Below, piece after piece: positions 1 through 10,491 of a stretch of DNA of 64,000 nt. The notes beneath the pieces are model-generated. The model was not told the origin of the DNA and ran no database searches. It saw only the letters and a program-made list of their open reading frames with translations. The first letter of the stretch is position 1; each line of letters begins with the position of its first letter. Source of the stretch: Acholoe squamosa (Eukaryota; Annelida; Polychaeta; Phyllodocida; Polynoidae); the NCBI GenBank assembly GCA_949317995.1, contig OX439050.1, positions 53,693,777-53,757,776 on the forward strand, written 5' to 3'. Both the position numbers and the translations under genes were made by a program.

Positions 1-582
1 GGGATTCCTCACATATGAATTCCCCTGTGCACCCCACTGGTGTAATCTAATAACACACTGTGTCATAATATATGATCTGCTTGCATTATCGCCCACAAGG
101 CATCTGTCAGTCTGTCAATAAGCTCACCTTGACTGACACATGGGTGCATCACATTGACCCTACGACCTTGACCCCAAGCTACAGCGGTTGCGTGGGGTCA
201 CCACACGGTGGCGCCTCGATCAGGCACCGGAAGCTGTGTAAATCACGTGATCACACCGCAGGGAGGCAAGGGAATGATTACACTCGCCGCTTATAGTGGG
301 CAAATTGGGAACCAGAGCTCCCCAGAAATTGGAGACTCCATTGATCAGTTAGGAGGGGGATATAGAGGTGAAAATGTGGTGGAAATGGTTGTTTTTAGTG
401 CCAAACACCCAGTGGCCTCCTTGGCTCCTTCCAGCCATTATTCTAGATAACCTAGAAAAGGGAATGTTGATTTTATATGCTATTATTTAATTTCATCACC
501 ATTTTCAGGTAATAAACTCAAATTTCAGTGTCACCACACATGTATGGCCCAAGATTACACAAAGCACTATTGGTGGTGCATG
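1..582. other. unique DNA, nothing recognised
   Basis: No repeat, RNA gene or convincing exon was seen here. The short open frames lack any recognisable domain and show no codon bias that I can judge. Several TGACC/GGTCA words occur between about 125 and 255, but with no consistent spacing. Confidence 0.5.
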
Positions 583-873
583 CACTGAAAACCTGAAAGA
601 TCCGAAACTAGTCAGCGGTGATGACTTTAGGTCCTCCAGTTGACGATACCTAAAACTACAGCTTTAGGTAGTCAAAATGATGACATTAGGTCATCATCCT
701 GACAACCTGAGTCATCAGTATGACAATACTGACAGTACAGAGTTGTCATACTGATGACTTAGGTCGTCAGGATGATCATTTTGACTACCTAAAGTTGTAG
801 TTTTAGGTATCATCAACTTGAGGACCTAAAGTGGTCACCGCTGACTAGTTTCGGATCTTCCAGGTTTTCAGTG
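583..873. mobile_element. fold-back miniature element, copy 1
   Basis: The segment is almost wholly self-complementary. It begins CACTGAAAACCTG and ends CAGGTTTTCAGTG, with arms of roughly 145 bp meeting near 728. The interior is built from repeats of GTCATC/GATGAC and AGGTCATCA words, plus CTAAAACTACAG and its complement. A second copy lies at 57113-57416. The immediate flanks carry TGGTGCAT and TGGTGCCT, which could be an imperfect 8-bp target duplication, but this is not seen at the other copy. There is no transposase, so it would be non-autonomous. The whole unit would fold into a long hairpin if transcribed. Confidence 0.85.
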
Positions 874-985
874 TGGTGCCTAGTTGGCTTACTGTTGTGT
901 AAGTAGTCTATGGAAACCAACGTTACCCCAGGCACATGGTCAGAACAATACAGAAGAACCATAGTCCTGCACGTGCAGACCATAG

Positions 986-1033
986 CACATGGTCTCAACA
1001 CCAAATCAGCACATGGTCTCAACACCAAATCAG
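986..1033. repeat. two tandem 24-bp units
   Basis: The 24-bp unit CACATGGTCTCAACACCAAA plus TCAG is present twice, head to tail, followed by the first few bases of a third unit. Confidence 0.85.
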
Positions 1034-1064
1034 CACATAAAAAACCTGCGTTTAAGCCCCAACC

Positions 1065-1245
1065 GCGCATAAGCCACACCCCGTCCTTAGAAGAAGTCTA
1101 TAAGCCGCACCTGGACCGTGAAAAGGTCAGCATTCTTTACTATAACACCCCACATATAAGCAACACCCTGACTTTAGGAGAAGGCTATAAGCCGCACCAA
1201 AAGGCTGTGATGGTCTATAAGACCAGGCTTATATGCGAAGTTTTA
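1065..1245. repeat. ATAAGCCGCACC-type dispersed repeat
   Basis: TATAAGCCGCACC occurs at about 1118 and 1188, with related CATAAGCCACACC near 1069 and TATAAGCAACACC near 1155. An inverted form (CCAGGCTTATA) lies near the right end. The arrangement suggests a decayed palindromic miniature element made of one iterated word. A related fragment (TTATAAGACGCACC) lies near 37018. Boundaries are approximate. Confidence 0.55.
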
Positions 1246-1264
1246 TAGTATCTTTGGGTAATAG

Positions 1265-1654
1265 TTACTCTGTCATTATATATCTAAATGCGACCTTGCA
1301 CGTGCATCTCCGAAGGTAAAAGCCACACTCTAGACAGGCAGCGAAAATAAATGGGACCAAAAATGTCATAAGAACAAACCGCTCTTGAAAGAATCCAAGC
1401 CTTTCTGACATACTGTCAAATGGGTTCGGCATGGCTGGTAGCAGGGAAGGTCTAGCTTCTGGTGTCAATTTTAAAACCTTTTTTTTCTCGTGCAACATTA
1501 ATATGGTTGATAAATGTGCAGAGTACTTCTTATAATATCTTAAATTAAAACAGGCTATTTGAGTCTCTGCTGAGGCACAGAATAGGAATCTTACTTTTGT
1601 AAATCTTATATCGTTCCATCTCTTTATTGTCATTGGGAGATTAAAATGCATCAA
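1265..1654 (-). other. 129-codon open frame, probably not a gene
   Basis: This is one of the longest open frames here that is not inside an obvious repeat. The predicted protein has a hydrophobic stretch around residues 93-108 followed by several cysteines. I recognise no domain, and no splice or promoter context supports it. It runs across otherwise featureless DNA just before the element at 1726. A frame of this length is expected by chance in 64 kb of AT-leaning DNA. Confidence 0.12.
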
Positions 1655-1725
1655 CCGCCAATGTTAAAATACCCTTTCCCGATGAATCAAACCCTATTCT
1701 CATCCTCCTTTCTTCACGTTCACTA

Positions 1726-3185
1726 CACAGCCAAAAATAATTTTCTTATCCAAGAAAATAAACTTGATACAAGAAATCTTTTCTAGTTATGGGGAAAATT
1801 CTGGTTATAAGATTCATCAGTCATCTTGTCTTTAAGAAAAAGCAAGTTTTGAACAAATCTTGAGCTCCCTTCTTGATTTAAGTTTTTAAGATTATTTTTC
1901 TTAAGAAAATTTCTCGAAATTGGTAGTTATGTCCACCACGTAACATTATTTATCTTGAATCTTAAAACAAGAAAGTCTAATTTCTTGATATGAGATTTAT
2001 TAAACTAGAACTGTTTTCTTACATCTAAAAAAAGGTAGAACTAAGATCTTGTTAGAAATTGGCCAAGGAATATTATCTAACATGTCAGGTAAGTATTATT
2101 TTCTTAATATACACTGCAAAAAAGGTGTTTAAAGATACACACCAAATTTTCTCAACACCAATATTTAAACATCTAAACACTTGAAGTGTTTAGGTGTTTA
2201 GCTTTTAAACACTTATTCTCAAACACCTAAACACTGAAGTGTTTAAGTGTTTAGCATTTAAACACTCGGTTAAACACTTCCTAGTTAAACGCGTTTAAAA
2301 TTAAACGCGTTTAACACTTAAGAAGTGTTGAGAAAAGTGGGACAAATAAGTGTTTAACAAAGTGTTTAACTTCTAAACACTGGTGTTTAATCCCTAAACA
2401 CTGTTTTTACAGTGTAAGGAAATTACATAGTCTGCCACTAGGTGTCAGCACTACCTGTTATGGGGAATTATTTGCAATAGAAAGTATAAATTCCTAGCTT
2501 AAACTTGGTCCTAAACATTAGATGTGATTAAATAAAGCAAAAACTGAAGGAAACTGATATGGAATTAATTTTGTATCAGGATCTATTGGTCTAATAGTTT
2601 ATTGAGGGAAATTCAAGGCATGAAGGAAGCTAAACACCTTTTGTGTAGATAATATGATAATGTAAGGGTGGGATGTGCCACAGCCTCTCATTAAATGAAA
2701 AAACTTTGAATAAAGGTCTTAATCAATTCTGAAAATATGGCCTCAAAGAGTTGCATGTAATCTGAAGAACCTCTGTCGCTGAGGTAGCCTATACTGATAA
2801 CATTCTATTCTATCTAAAGCATTTTTATAATAGAAAAAAAGCATATCCACTTTACAAATAAGGAAATTAATGCTTTTTAAATGCTGGAAGTGAGAAAATA
2901 TAGCTTATTTTAAGAAAAAGTATGAGTAAGTTTATCTTGAAATAATCCTCCATGAGAAATATTTACTTCCTTTAAGAAATATTTTAGAAAATTGAATCCT
3001 GATTTGAGAATAAATTACTTGATTTAAGAATTTATTTCTTAAGATTGTATTTCTTAATTCAAGTAAGTTGGACATACCAAGATTTCAAGTAAAATTTTGT
3101 TACCTGGCGGACAAACTTGTTTTAAGTTAATTTTACTTAAAATGAGAAATAATTTCTTAAAATCAGAAAGTTATTTTTGGCTGTG
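1726..3185 (+). mobile_element. CACAGCCAAAAATAA TIR element, copy 1 (interrupted)
   Basis: Terminal inverted repeats CACAGCCAAAAATAA and TTATTTTTGGCTGTG are flanked by TA on both sides. Both subterminal regions are dense in AAGAAA, TTTCTTAAG and CTTAAAA words. A second copy lies inverted at 47610-48765. Removing the nested insertion at 2112-2414 plus one TA leaves about 1155 bp, almost exactly the length of that copy. The middle holds a perfect donor-like CAGGTAAGT (about 2086-2094), a CCACTAGGTGTCAGCA word and an AATAAA near 2530, but no long open frame. It is therefore non-autonomous, probably mobilised by a Tc1/mariner-type or other TA-targeting transposase (inference). Confidence 0.9.
2112..2414 (+). 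mobile_element. 303-bp GTGTTTAA miniature element, copy 1 (nested)
   Basis: It begins CACTGCAAAAAAGGTGTTTA and ends TAAACACTGTTTTTACAGTG, flanked by TA duplications at 2110-2111 and 2415-2416. The interior is almost entirely iterations of GTGTTTAA/TTAAACAC, with a central palindromic AACGCGTTTAAA pair. A near-identical copy is at 9050-9351. The empty site is preserved in the inverted host copy (47610-48765), which reads straight across with a single TA. That proves insertion into the host element and the TA duplication. Confidence 0.95.
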
Positions 3186-3424
3186 TATCGACCTAAAAGT
3201 CTTATGCACTTTTATTCCCAACCTCACTGCTAGGCCTAAAAGCCATGGGGGACATTTTAATGGTCTGTGGTTAACGGTGAAAAATGGCATCGACCTGAAT
3301 CTTCACAGAAAGGCTTTCTTCAATTCCATTTCCCCCCGCCCCCTTCTTTTCATCAGCCCTGATTAGTTCAAGTACCTGTGATTTAATTTTGTCTTGAGAC
3401 CTTCTCAGCGGACATCCCACTTAT
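3186..3424. other. unique DNA, nothing recognised
   Basis: This spacer lies between the 1726-3185 element and the first TTAA miniature element. An 89-codon frame that starts inside the transposon runs through it and is not credible as a gene. Confidence 0.4.
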
Positions 3425-3592
3425 CCCTTCAAGGGCCGCTGATACATTAATGCATCATGCCCATTGGTCGCCGGGAGAGTCGGCATGATGCTCCAATGAA
3501 GTGTTGTCGAGCAGTCTCGCCAGCACTTCATTGGAGCATCATGCCGACCAATGGGCATGATGCACTCCTGCATCGGCAGCCCTCGAGGCCAG
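3425..3592. mobile_element. piggyBac-like TTAA miniature element
   Basis: It starts CCCTTCAAGGGCCGCTGAT right after TTAT and ends near CCCTCGAGG, shortly before TTAA. The interior has a strong hairpin: CCAATGAAGTG...GTCGAG, a four-base spacer, then CTCGCCAGCACTTCATTGG, bordered by TGATGC/GCATCA words and CCCATTGG/CCAATGGG. This is one of about twenty related copies in the window. TTAA plus CCC termini is the hallmark of the piggyBac superfamily (established knowledge); assigning this family to it is inference. Confidence 0.75.
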
Positions 3593-3663
3593 CTTAAATG
3601 AAGGTCTTCATTTAAAGAAGCACCATCACAGGCAATTCTAGCAAGGTAGCATAAACCATTTAA

Positions 3664-4330
3664 CCCTTTAAGGGCCGCTAATGCAGGGGTACATCATGCC
3701 CATTGGTTGTCACGATGCACCATCAGCGCTTTATTTGTGCATTATGACGGCCCTCTAGTGTTGAGTTTATTTGCACCAAAGGGACGTCATGATGCATCAA
3801 TGTAGCTCTGGCATCTGTGCCCATATAGGACTCATGTTCCACCAAGTTATATTAGTCTCTATATTGCAAATAAAGGGGACAGAACATGATGCATTCAACA
3901 TAATGGTTTGACCTTGCTATGGTAACGTTTTCATTACCTGAGGCGTAATACAGAAATACATGGCATGGATGGAGCAACAGACTAATGGTAGTGAGGGAGA
4001 TGTGCGAACAGAAATCCAATCATGGCCTGGTATGGGAGAGGGGAGGGGTTGATTTACGGCTGAATATCGGAGGTATTAAACCTTTCAGAGGGTCCATGAT
4101 GCATTCTGGTTTGTTGTCTTTCTTCACGATACACTTATGCAGTGCTGTGGAGTCTCCTGACCAGCACTGGATTGGTGCAACATGCCGACCCTTCAGGAGT
4201 GTATCAGCCTCATATGATCAGCATGATGCACGTCTGTTACTTCAGGGAGGTATTCACCTTGACCTGGGCTGCAGATTAATGTCATGGCGACCAATATGGA
4301 AATGTATTGATACACCTGTATGCGACCTTA
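3664..4330. mobile_element. degraded TTAA miniature element(s)
   Basis: The left end is clear: TTAA at 3660-3663, then CCCTTTAAGGGCCGCTAAT and CATCATGCCCATTGG. After about 3745 the similarity becomes patchy, with TGATGCAT, CATGATGC, GACGTCATGATGCATC and TCAGCATGATGCAC words up to about 4230. I read this as one or more diverged copies with insertions or deletions. The right end is not identifiable. Confidence 0.45.
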
Positions 4331-6249
4331 ACCCTCTCACTCCCAGAGTCCCTGTACTCAATTAATCTTTGGCAACTATAGTTGCCAGTGGGGGGGGGGG
4401 GTGGAGTTAAAGGGTAAAAAGGGGAGAGGGTGCTGATGATCTATGGGTGGATAGGTGATTGAGCAGCCGAGGGAGGGGCCTTATTTAAAATAAGGGATAT
4501 GGATTCTTGGCTTGACAAGAGTGGGAGGGAGTGTGATGGAATACCTACTTCTGGTATCAAGTATAAGATACGCACTGCCTGTTAAAAGTAAATTAAAGCC
4601 GGCGTGAAAATGCCAACAGCGAGATTTCAGGGAAAATAGTGAGCTTACACTGATAACATTTACAGCAACCTGCAGTGATGCTTAAGGTTAGGCTGCATGT
4701 TGCCGTAATACAAGTTACAAGTAGTGGAAGAGCAGAGGATTGAAGACCAAAATGAGGGGATTATGAAAGGAAGGGATGTAAAGGGAAAGATGAAGGAGGG
4801 GGGGGGGGTAATAAGAGGTACAAGGAGGGATTTGTAGACTATACAGGGTCCTGTCCAAGGTTTCTCCATGATACAGAAGCTGATGCCAGGGAGACTGTCA
4901 ATATGTTGGAAATAAGGAGTTGATTGGGACTATCTGACATGATTGTAACTATCATTTTGTATAGAGTCTTAGAATATAAGTATAGCCTTGGAGCTCATAG
5001 TATAGCAGCGCTTCATTCCAATTAATTTCTCAACCTAAGCAATCCCAATCACTGATATTGCAAAGGAGATGAGTTTCGTTCACATTTGCACACCACCAGT
5101 ATGGACTTTACTGCTCAGGGCCTGTAAGATGGACGTGTTGGGGGATGTACATCAGTCTCCTGCCGACTTAACCTTGATGGGCAACCTCCACTCCCATCTC
5201 CTCAAACCCCACCCTCCCCACCCCGAGAGAGGACACAGGTCTGTCCTTAATTCAATCTCCCATCCTCTGCACCTTCCACAGCCCCATGGTCCTGCTCACC
5301 GCCGCTTGGGGCGCCACAAAGATGTCCTACAGATAAACCATTCCCAAAGGTCCTGAGGTATTAGAAGGACCCTGATAAGGATAGATCTCCATACTGAATA
5401 TTATGGTGGGTGCTATATTTAGCAGCCTGTTAGAGAACTGCAGTGCTTCCTGACCATATTCAAGTCCCTATGCTCACCGATACTCATGTAGACGTATTTT
5501 ACCGTTATAGACTAAATATTATGATGAGAGCAATATGCCAATTTAGGTTCTGTACCTTGTTGGCAGCAATAGGCCTAAGTCACAGTGAATACCATGACAT
5601 CATTTGTTTTCACCGTTGTCCATATAATATATAAGGGCTTATTATTTTAGGTTCATTTAATGGGTGTAAAAACATGCTGAGTTCACAAGTAGCATTTTAG
5701 TAAGCGACCTGCAGATTGCTGGCATCCCATTTACATCCAATTACAGCTAGATGTATTAATGTACCTGATATTACCCTCCCTACATGTAAAAGACACCTGT
5801 GTGTTCTATTATTGACCACACAGCCTATATAAAGGTGCTTAATACGGTACACCATGTGGGTGGAAGCAGTTGTCTGTTTTTACACTCATGGATGTAGGCA
5901 GTAGGTGCAGCAAACTGCCCTTGTGTACTGATACCTACCCTGCTCACCTGTTTTAAAAGTAGGTAAAGCAGCACCTGCTGTTGCAACCTTGGGTGAAATT
6001 GATTAATTTAGCTATCTTCTCATCACATATATTTGTAAAGCAGTAGCTGATCCTAAGCAAGAATATCTAAGAAATTATGGATGATGAGTACACTCTCTCT
6101 CTTGAAATATGTCCCACAAGATGTTCTCGCTTTCACATTGGACTTTCATTTTATAGGCTTCTTGACAGATATCTTCTATGTCACATATGCACTATTATCA
6201 GGAATACATATATCTATGATCTGTTACTGTGCAGTATACCACAGGTTAA
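4331..6249. other. unique DNA with G-runs
   Basis: No gene or dispersed repeat was recognised. There is a G-run at about 4390-4402 and another at 4799-4808. A CCCCACCCTCCCCACCCC tract lies near 5207-5224. The short frames here have no recognisable domain. Confidence 0.5.
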
Positions 6250-6726
6250 CCCTTTAAGTACTGCATCATGCCTTTTTGTTCATGTTCCCTTATTATAATG
6301 AGGCGACAAACAGTGCTGGCAGAGAGACATACATTGGTGCATCCTCCTGACCTGCAAACCCTAGACAATTGCCACACAACTTCATTCTCTATTACCTTAA
6401 AACCTTAGGAGTCTAAAACATGGAAACTAGGCATGATGCATGAATTCAGTGCTGGTGAGACTCACCAAAGCTGCATTCACGCATCATTTGTGATGAGAAA
6501 TTGACATTCCAGCACTATTTGATTAATGCATCATTCCCGTTGTCCACCATAATGCATGAGTAATTCACCAGTGCTACATTCATGCAAACCTACATGTGGT
6601 TAACACAGTACTGGAGTGTTAGCATGATGCTCCAGCCAAAAACTTGCAGACTCGCCAGCACTTCATTGGTGTATCATGATCACCAATGGACATGATACAC
6701 TCCTGTATCATGCAGTCTTTAAAGGT
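6250..6726. mobile_element. TTAA miniature element, long degraded copy
   Basis: TTAA at 6246-6249 is followed by CCCTTTAAGTACTGCATCATG, and the right end is TGCAGTCTTTAAAGGTTTA. Between these are several hairpin modules (AATTCAGTGCTGGTGAG, CAGACTCGCCAGCACTTCATTGG) and many GCATCATG/CATGATGC words. The copy is longer and more diverged than the others, with more than two hairpin modules. Confidence 0.6.
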
Positions 6727-6894
6727 TTAGTAGTGTAAAGGAGCAGCTCAGTGTTGGGGCAGTAGCTGACAGGTGGGAGACCAGGCTGTGTAGAACATAC
6801 ATCTTAAACACCTGAAGGGATACACACACCTGTAAGGAAGCCTTCAAAGAGACGGCAACACTAGGTGTTAAAAGTGGGGGAACAGGCAGACCTA

Positions 6895-7125
6895 CACTGT
6901 AAAAGAAAACTGTTGAATCTACCAGGGATCCTTGTAAAACTGAACAGTGAACCACTGTAATTATACAACAGGGGGTCACTGTAGTTTGTACAAGAATCTC
7001 CAGGTGGCAGTGTAGTGGTGCAAGGAATCTCTGTGAGAATAACGACATCTCTGTGAAAATAACGATGGATCTCTGGCAACTTTGGGACAAGTAATTGTTA
7101 TTTTGATGACAGTTCTTTTACAGTG
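6895..7125 (+). mobile_element. 230-bp CACTGTAAAAGAA miniature element, copy 1
   Basis: It begins CACTGTAAAAGAAAACTG and ends AGTTCTTTTACAGTG, with TA on each side (6893-6894 and 7126-7127). Diagnostic internal words are GTTGAATCTACCAGGGATCC, AAAACTGAACAGTGAACCAC, CCAGGTGGCAGTGTAG and AGAATAACGA...GATCTCTGGCAACTTTGGG. Six further complete or nearly complete copies and one truncated copy of this family occur in the window. It has no coding capacity. The terminus resembles other TA-flanked elements here. Confidence 0.93.
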
Positions 7126-7127
7126 TA

Positions 7128-8258
7128 CCTAGCCACCTCCTACTAAGTCATTATTACATGTTGTTGTTGGACAGTATTATAATTTGACAGTTGATACATA
7201 CAATATATGTGTACTTTTTTCTTTCCAGTCAAAAGCAAGAACTCCAGATATCTGTCTCTTATTTTTTCCTGACTATTGAGCTCTATAATCAAGCCTGTCC
7301 TGTAACAATGCCTGTTGCATTGTTTTATTGTTCATTGTGTTGCTCAGCTTTGTATTTCCTGTCACCTATTTTCTCTATAAGTTGAGTTGTATTCATATTA
7401 GTTCCCATGTCCACCTGTTTAGACCTTAAGTTTGGATATGCCCAACCAGCACTAACACTTTCAGTATTCACATTAGAAAAACAGAAAATTAAACATCAAA
7501 ACATTTCAGACAAAAAAAAGCGAAACAAAAAAGAAAATACAAAAACACATCAGTGACTTTTAAATACAACTAGTCCTTTAAAGTCTGTGCTACTTGTACC
7601 ACAGCATAATGCTATACACCTCAAGGTTTTCTCAATTTGGCTTCATACCATCATACTCTGATAGTTCTAGCCTTCTAGAACCATTCTTTTATACCTTGTA
7701 CAAGATATGTCTGCTGTTTCTTATACATAATGCAGGGTCTACCCCTAGGAGACAGGGAGTAACCGGGCATGTGGGTGGGTCTGCAATATGATAGAGCACG
7801 GTACCAGCGGAGATTATTGACACAAGAGGATGTGTTTCTTATGCTTTGTCCTCTTAGTCCTTTAGAGCTTCATTGATTTTCCTTGAAAAAGATATTCTTG
7901 AATACAGGACATGAAAAGTCTCTATAAATATGCAGTATGTATAGGGCAATGTGTAGTGTTACTGTTGGAGCTAGGTACTATCGCTTTGCATTGATTTCTA
8001 GCATTCCAAGCCCTAAACTCTCTGATAAACTACTCCATCCCTTACTACAGACATTAAAATTACCTCATCACCCTCATATATTGCATGAGTGGATGTTGAT
8101 GAAGAATTCTTTCTAATTATAGGGCCCAGCTATTATCTGCCATTAAATTGTACCCGTAGCTCTTTAATGACGGTAGAAACTCACAATGAGATTATATACC
8201 AGTTTCTCCCTTTATCATATTTCATTACATAACCTTATGGGCAAATTAACTATCATAG
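7128..8258. other. unique DNA, nothing recognised
   Basis: An A-rich stretch at about 7475-7550 is low complexity. Two 64-65-codon frames show no recognisable domain. No repeat family seen elsewhere in the window appears here. Confidence 0.5.
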
Positions 8259-8464
8259 TATGACGGTATGACGCCTAGAGGCTTCCATGCTCATTCATCA
8301 GCATGATACTTCCGAATGATGCAGGCGAGTAACTCACTGAAACCAAATTAGTGCATCATGGTGACCCTCTGGGAGTGCATCAATCCAGCGAGTGGTTTAC
8401 ATGTAACTACATTCATACATCAATGAAAAACGGTCCATTGAATTATCCTGCAGTACTAAAAGGG
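8259..8464. mobile_element. TTAA miniature element, degraded copy
   Basis: The right end AAAAGGG is followed by TTAA (8465-8468). Internal words typical of the family are CAGCATGATAC, TGATGCAGGCGAGTAACTCA, TGCATCATGGTGACCCTCTG and GGGAGTGCATCAATCC. The left end is approximate. Confidence 0.55.
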
Positions 8465-8468
8465 TTAA

Positions 8469-9049
8469 TGGTACAATGACATGAAAAGTGGACAATTGCC
8501 GGCCAGCAGAAGCACATTGCTGGTCTCCATGTGGACTAATAAGGCCATCAACGAGCAGCTCCCGTCCTATACACTGAGCATTAGCAACTGCTCACAGGGA
8601 GTCCATAATGGGGTCATAAAGCACGAGCAAATTGGTCACATAGGGGATGTTGTATACCAGGGATTAGTAGAGGCCTAGCTATATGGGCACCTTGCTGTCC
8701 CCATACTTGTACCTCTAATCAAGCAATTTGGCTGGCATGCCTCCTTTTCTTCTCGCATTCAACATAAGTTTAGCCAAAACTCTTTTACTCTAAAGCCATG
8801 TTTCCTAGGGCAAGAACTCTAGCTGTGTTATACTTCAATCAGATATATATCAAAATGCAATATCCACTTAGCCGTAAGTTATTATGATTTATTATCTACA
8901 GCTCATGATTCGTAGATTTTGCACTACAGTCGTTCTATTTCATTAGAAAATAGACGACAGCTAAATCGTATATACCTATAGCTTGACTTCTACTATATGG
9001 GGCTGCCATGAGGTTAGCCTAGCTGCTACGGTCTGTCTATATTTCACTA
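8469..9049. other. unique DNA, nothing recognised
   Basis: No repeat or exon was recognised between the degraded TTAA element and the next TA-flanked element. An imperfect inverted pair (TCGTTCTATTTCATTAGAAAATAGACGA) lies around 8931-8958. Confidence 0.45.
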
Positions 9050-9351
9050 CACTGCAAAAAAGGTGTTTAAAGATACACACCAAATTTTCTCAACACCAAC
9101 ATTTAAAATCTAAACACTTGAAGTGTTTAGGTGTTTAGCTTTTAAACACTTATTCTCAAACACCTAAACACTGAAGTGTTTAAGTGTTTAGCATTTAAAC
9201 ACTTGGTTAAACACTTCCTAGTTAAACGCGTTTAAAATTGAACGCGTTTAACATTTAAGAAGTTTTGAGAAAAGTGGGACAAATAAGTGTTTAACCAAGT
9301 GTTTAACTTCTAAACACTGGTGTTTAATCCCTAAACACTGTTTTTACAGTG
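9050..9351 (+). mobile_element. 303-bp GTGTTTAA miniature element, copy 2
   Basis: Nearly identical to 2112-2414: the same CACTGCAAAAAAGGTGTTTA start and TTTTTACAGTG end, flanked by TA at 9048-9049 and 9352-9353. The high identity between the two copies implies fairly recent transposition of this family. Confidence 0.95.
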
Positions 9352-9502
9352 TATGGAAGATGTCAATAAAAGATACAAAAAAATAGTGTATTGGTAAACT
9401 ACATTTGCATTATCCCGAAATTCGAAAAGATCAAAAACGTACAAATATAATGTACAAACTAGATAGGAGTTGTTGAGAGTAGATGGATTGTACAAAAACA
9501 TA

Positions 9503-9554
9503 ACATTCGTGCTAGAGCAGCTCCCCTCGCGCATAGCTGCTCTAGCACGAATGT
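9503..9554. repeat. perfect 20-bp hairpin
   Basis: The arm ACATTCGTGCTAGAGCAGCT (9503-9522) is followed by a 12-base loop rich in C and CG, then the exact reverse complement (9535-9554). The stem does not continue outside the 20 bp. It is not part of any repeat family that I see elsewhere in the window. It could be a small-RNA stem, the core of an unrecognised element, or a recent local inverted duplication. Confidence 0.85.
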
Positions 9555-9861
9555 CTATAGTGGCAGTGGGGGACACAGCCATGAGAGCTGCTCACCAGAA
9601 AGATGGAGGAGGCATGGAGCAAATGGAGCAGATATAAAAGGAGACCATCCATCATATAAAGCACGATCCACCCTTCACCGGCCGCACCTCCTCCTGTTAG
9701 ACTAAGTCCCACGGAACGTGGTGAGACCTTACTGAGAAAGGAGTAAGCATGACACACTTTATGGAATATACATGACTTGCAGACAAAATAGCCCAATATC
9801 AAATTTTGAGGAAGACTCGAGTCTTGCTTAATCACCACGTTGCAAGGGAGGCAAACAAAGC

Positions 9862-10000
9862 CGACTGCCATTTCGACAGCTAAGGTCATATTTATGGCGA
9901 GAAATCAATTGCACACTTTCACCTGTAGATGAATGAGTGAGTAATTTAAGGCCATTTCAGCAGCTAAGGACATATTCAAGAAAACTACACTTTGTTATTT
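9862..10000 (+). repeat. two partial copies of the GCTAAGGTCATATTCATGG dispersed repeat
   Basis: CCATTTCGACAGCTAAGGTC and ATATTTATGGCGAGAA lie at about 9869-9904. They are followed at about 9933-9982 by GAGTGAGTAATTTAAGGCC and CAGCTAAGGACATATTCA, so the unit is duplicated in tandem with about 10% divergence. Other copies lie at 14480-14640, 19270-19435, 19500-19680, 60055-60112 and 61058-61128. The layout (GAGT tandem, then TTTAACGCC, then this word) looks like the 3' end of a SINE or LINE (inference). Confidence 0.7.
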
Positions 10001-10025
10001 CAGAGTTGAAGGGAAACCCAATGTG

Positions 10026-10491
10026 CATTGGCGTCCCACTCCAAGTACCAATATCCTGCATTGGTGTCCCACTCTGAGTGCCGATAGCCTGTATTGGTGT
10101 CCCACTCTGAGTGCCGATAGCCTGCATTGGTGTCCCACTCTGAGTGCCGATAGCCTGCATTGGTGTCCCACTCTGAGTGCCGATATCCTGCATTGGTGTC
10201 CCACTGTGAGTGCCGATAGCCTGCATTGGTGTCCCACTCTGAGTGCTGATAGCCTGCATTGGTGTCCCACTCTGAGTGCCGATAGCCTGCATCGGTGTCC
10301 CACTCTGAGTGCCGATAGCCTGCATTGTTGTCCCACTCTGAGTGCCGATAGCCTGCATCGGTGTCCCACTCCAAGTGCCAATAGCCTGAACTGCCACTGG
10401 TGTCTCACTCTAAGTGACAATATCCTGCATTGGTGCCCCACTCTAAGTGCCAATAGCTGGCATTGGTATCCCACTCTAAGTGCCAATATCC
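10026..10491. repeat. 33-bp minisatellite, about 14 copies
   Basis: Each unit starts CATTGGTGTCCCACTCTGAG and continues TGCCGATAGCCTG; units start every 33 bp from 10026. The right-hand units are more diverged (GTGACAATATCC, GTGCCAATATCC). Because 33 is divisible by three, open frames persist on both strands. That explains the long reading frames of 124-220 codons here, which I do not regard as genes. Confidence 0.95.

Noticed and set aside
583..873. CRISPR-like or cruciform regulatory array
   Set aside because: The short repeats here are self-complementary words inside a fold-back transposon with a second copy at 57113-57416. There are no unique spacers of constant length, and the DNA looks eukaryotic.
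3484..3545. Candidate pre-miRNA hairpin (CCAATGAAGTG...CACTTCATTGG)
   Set aside because: The same hairpin recurs in about twenty TTAA-element copies across the window, so it is a transposon module rather than a unique small-RNA gene.
3985..4365. 126-codon frame as a gene
   Set aside because: It overlaps degraded TTAA-family words and has no recognisable domain or codon pattern.
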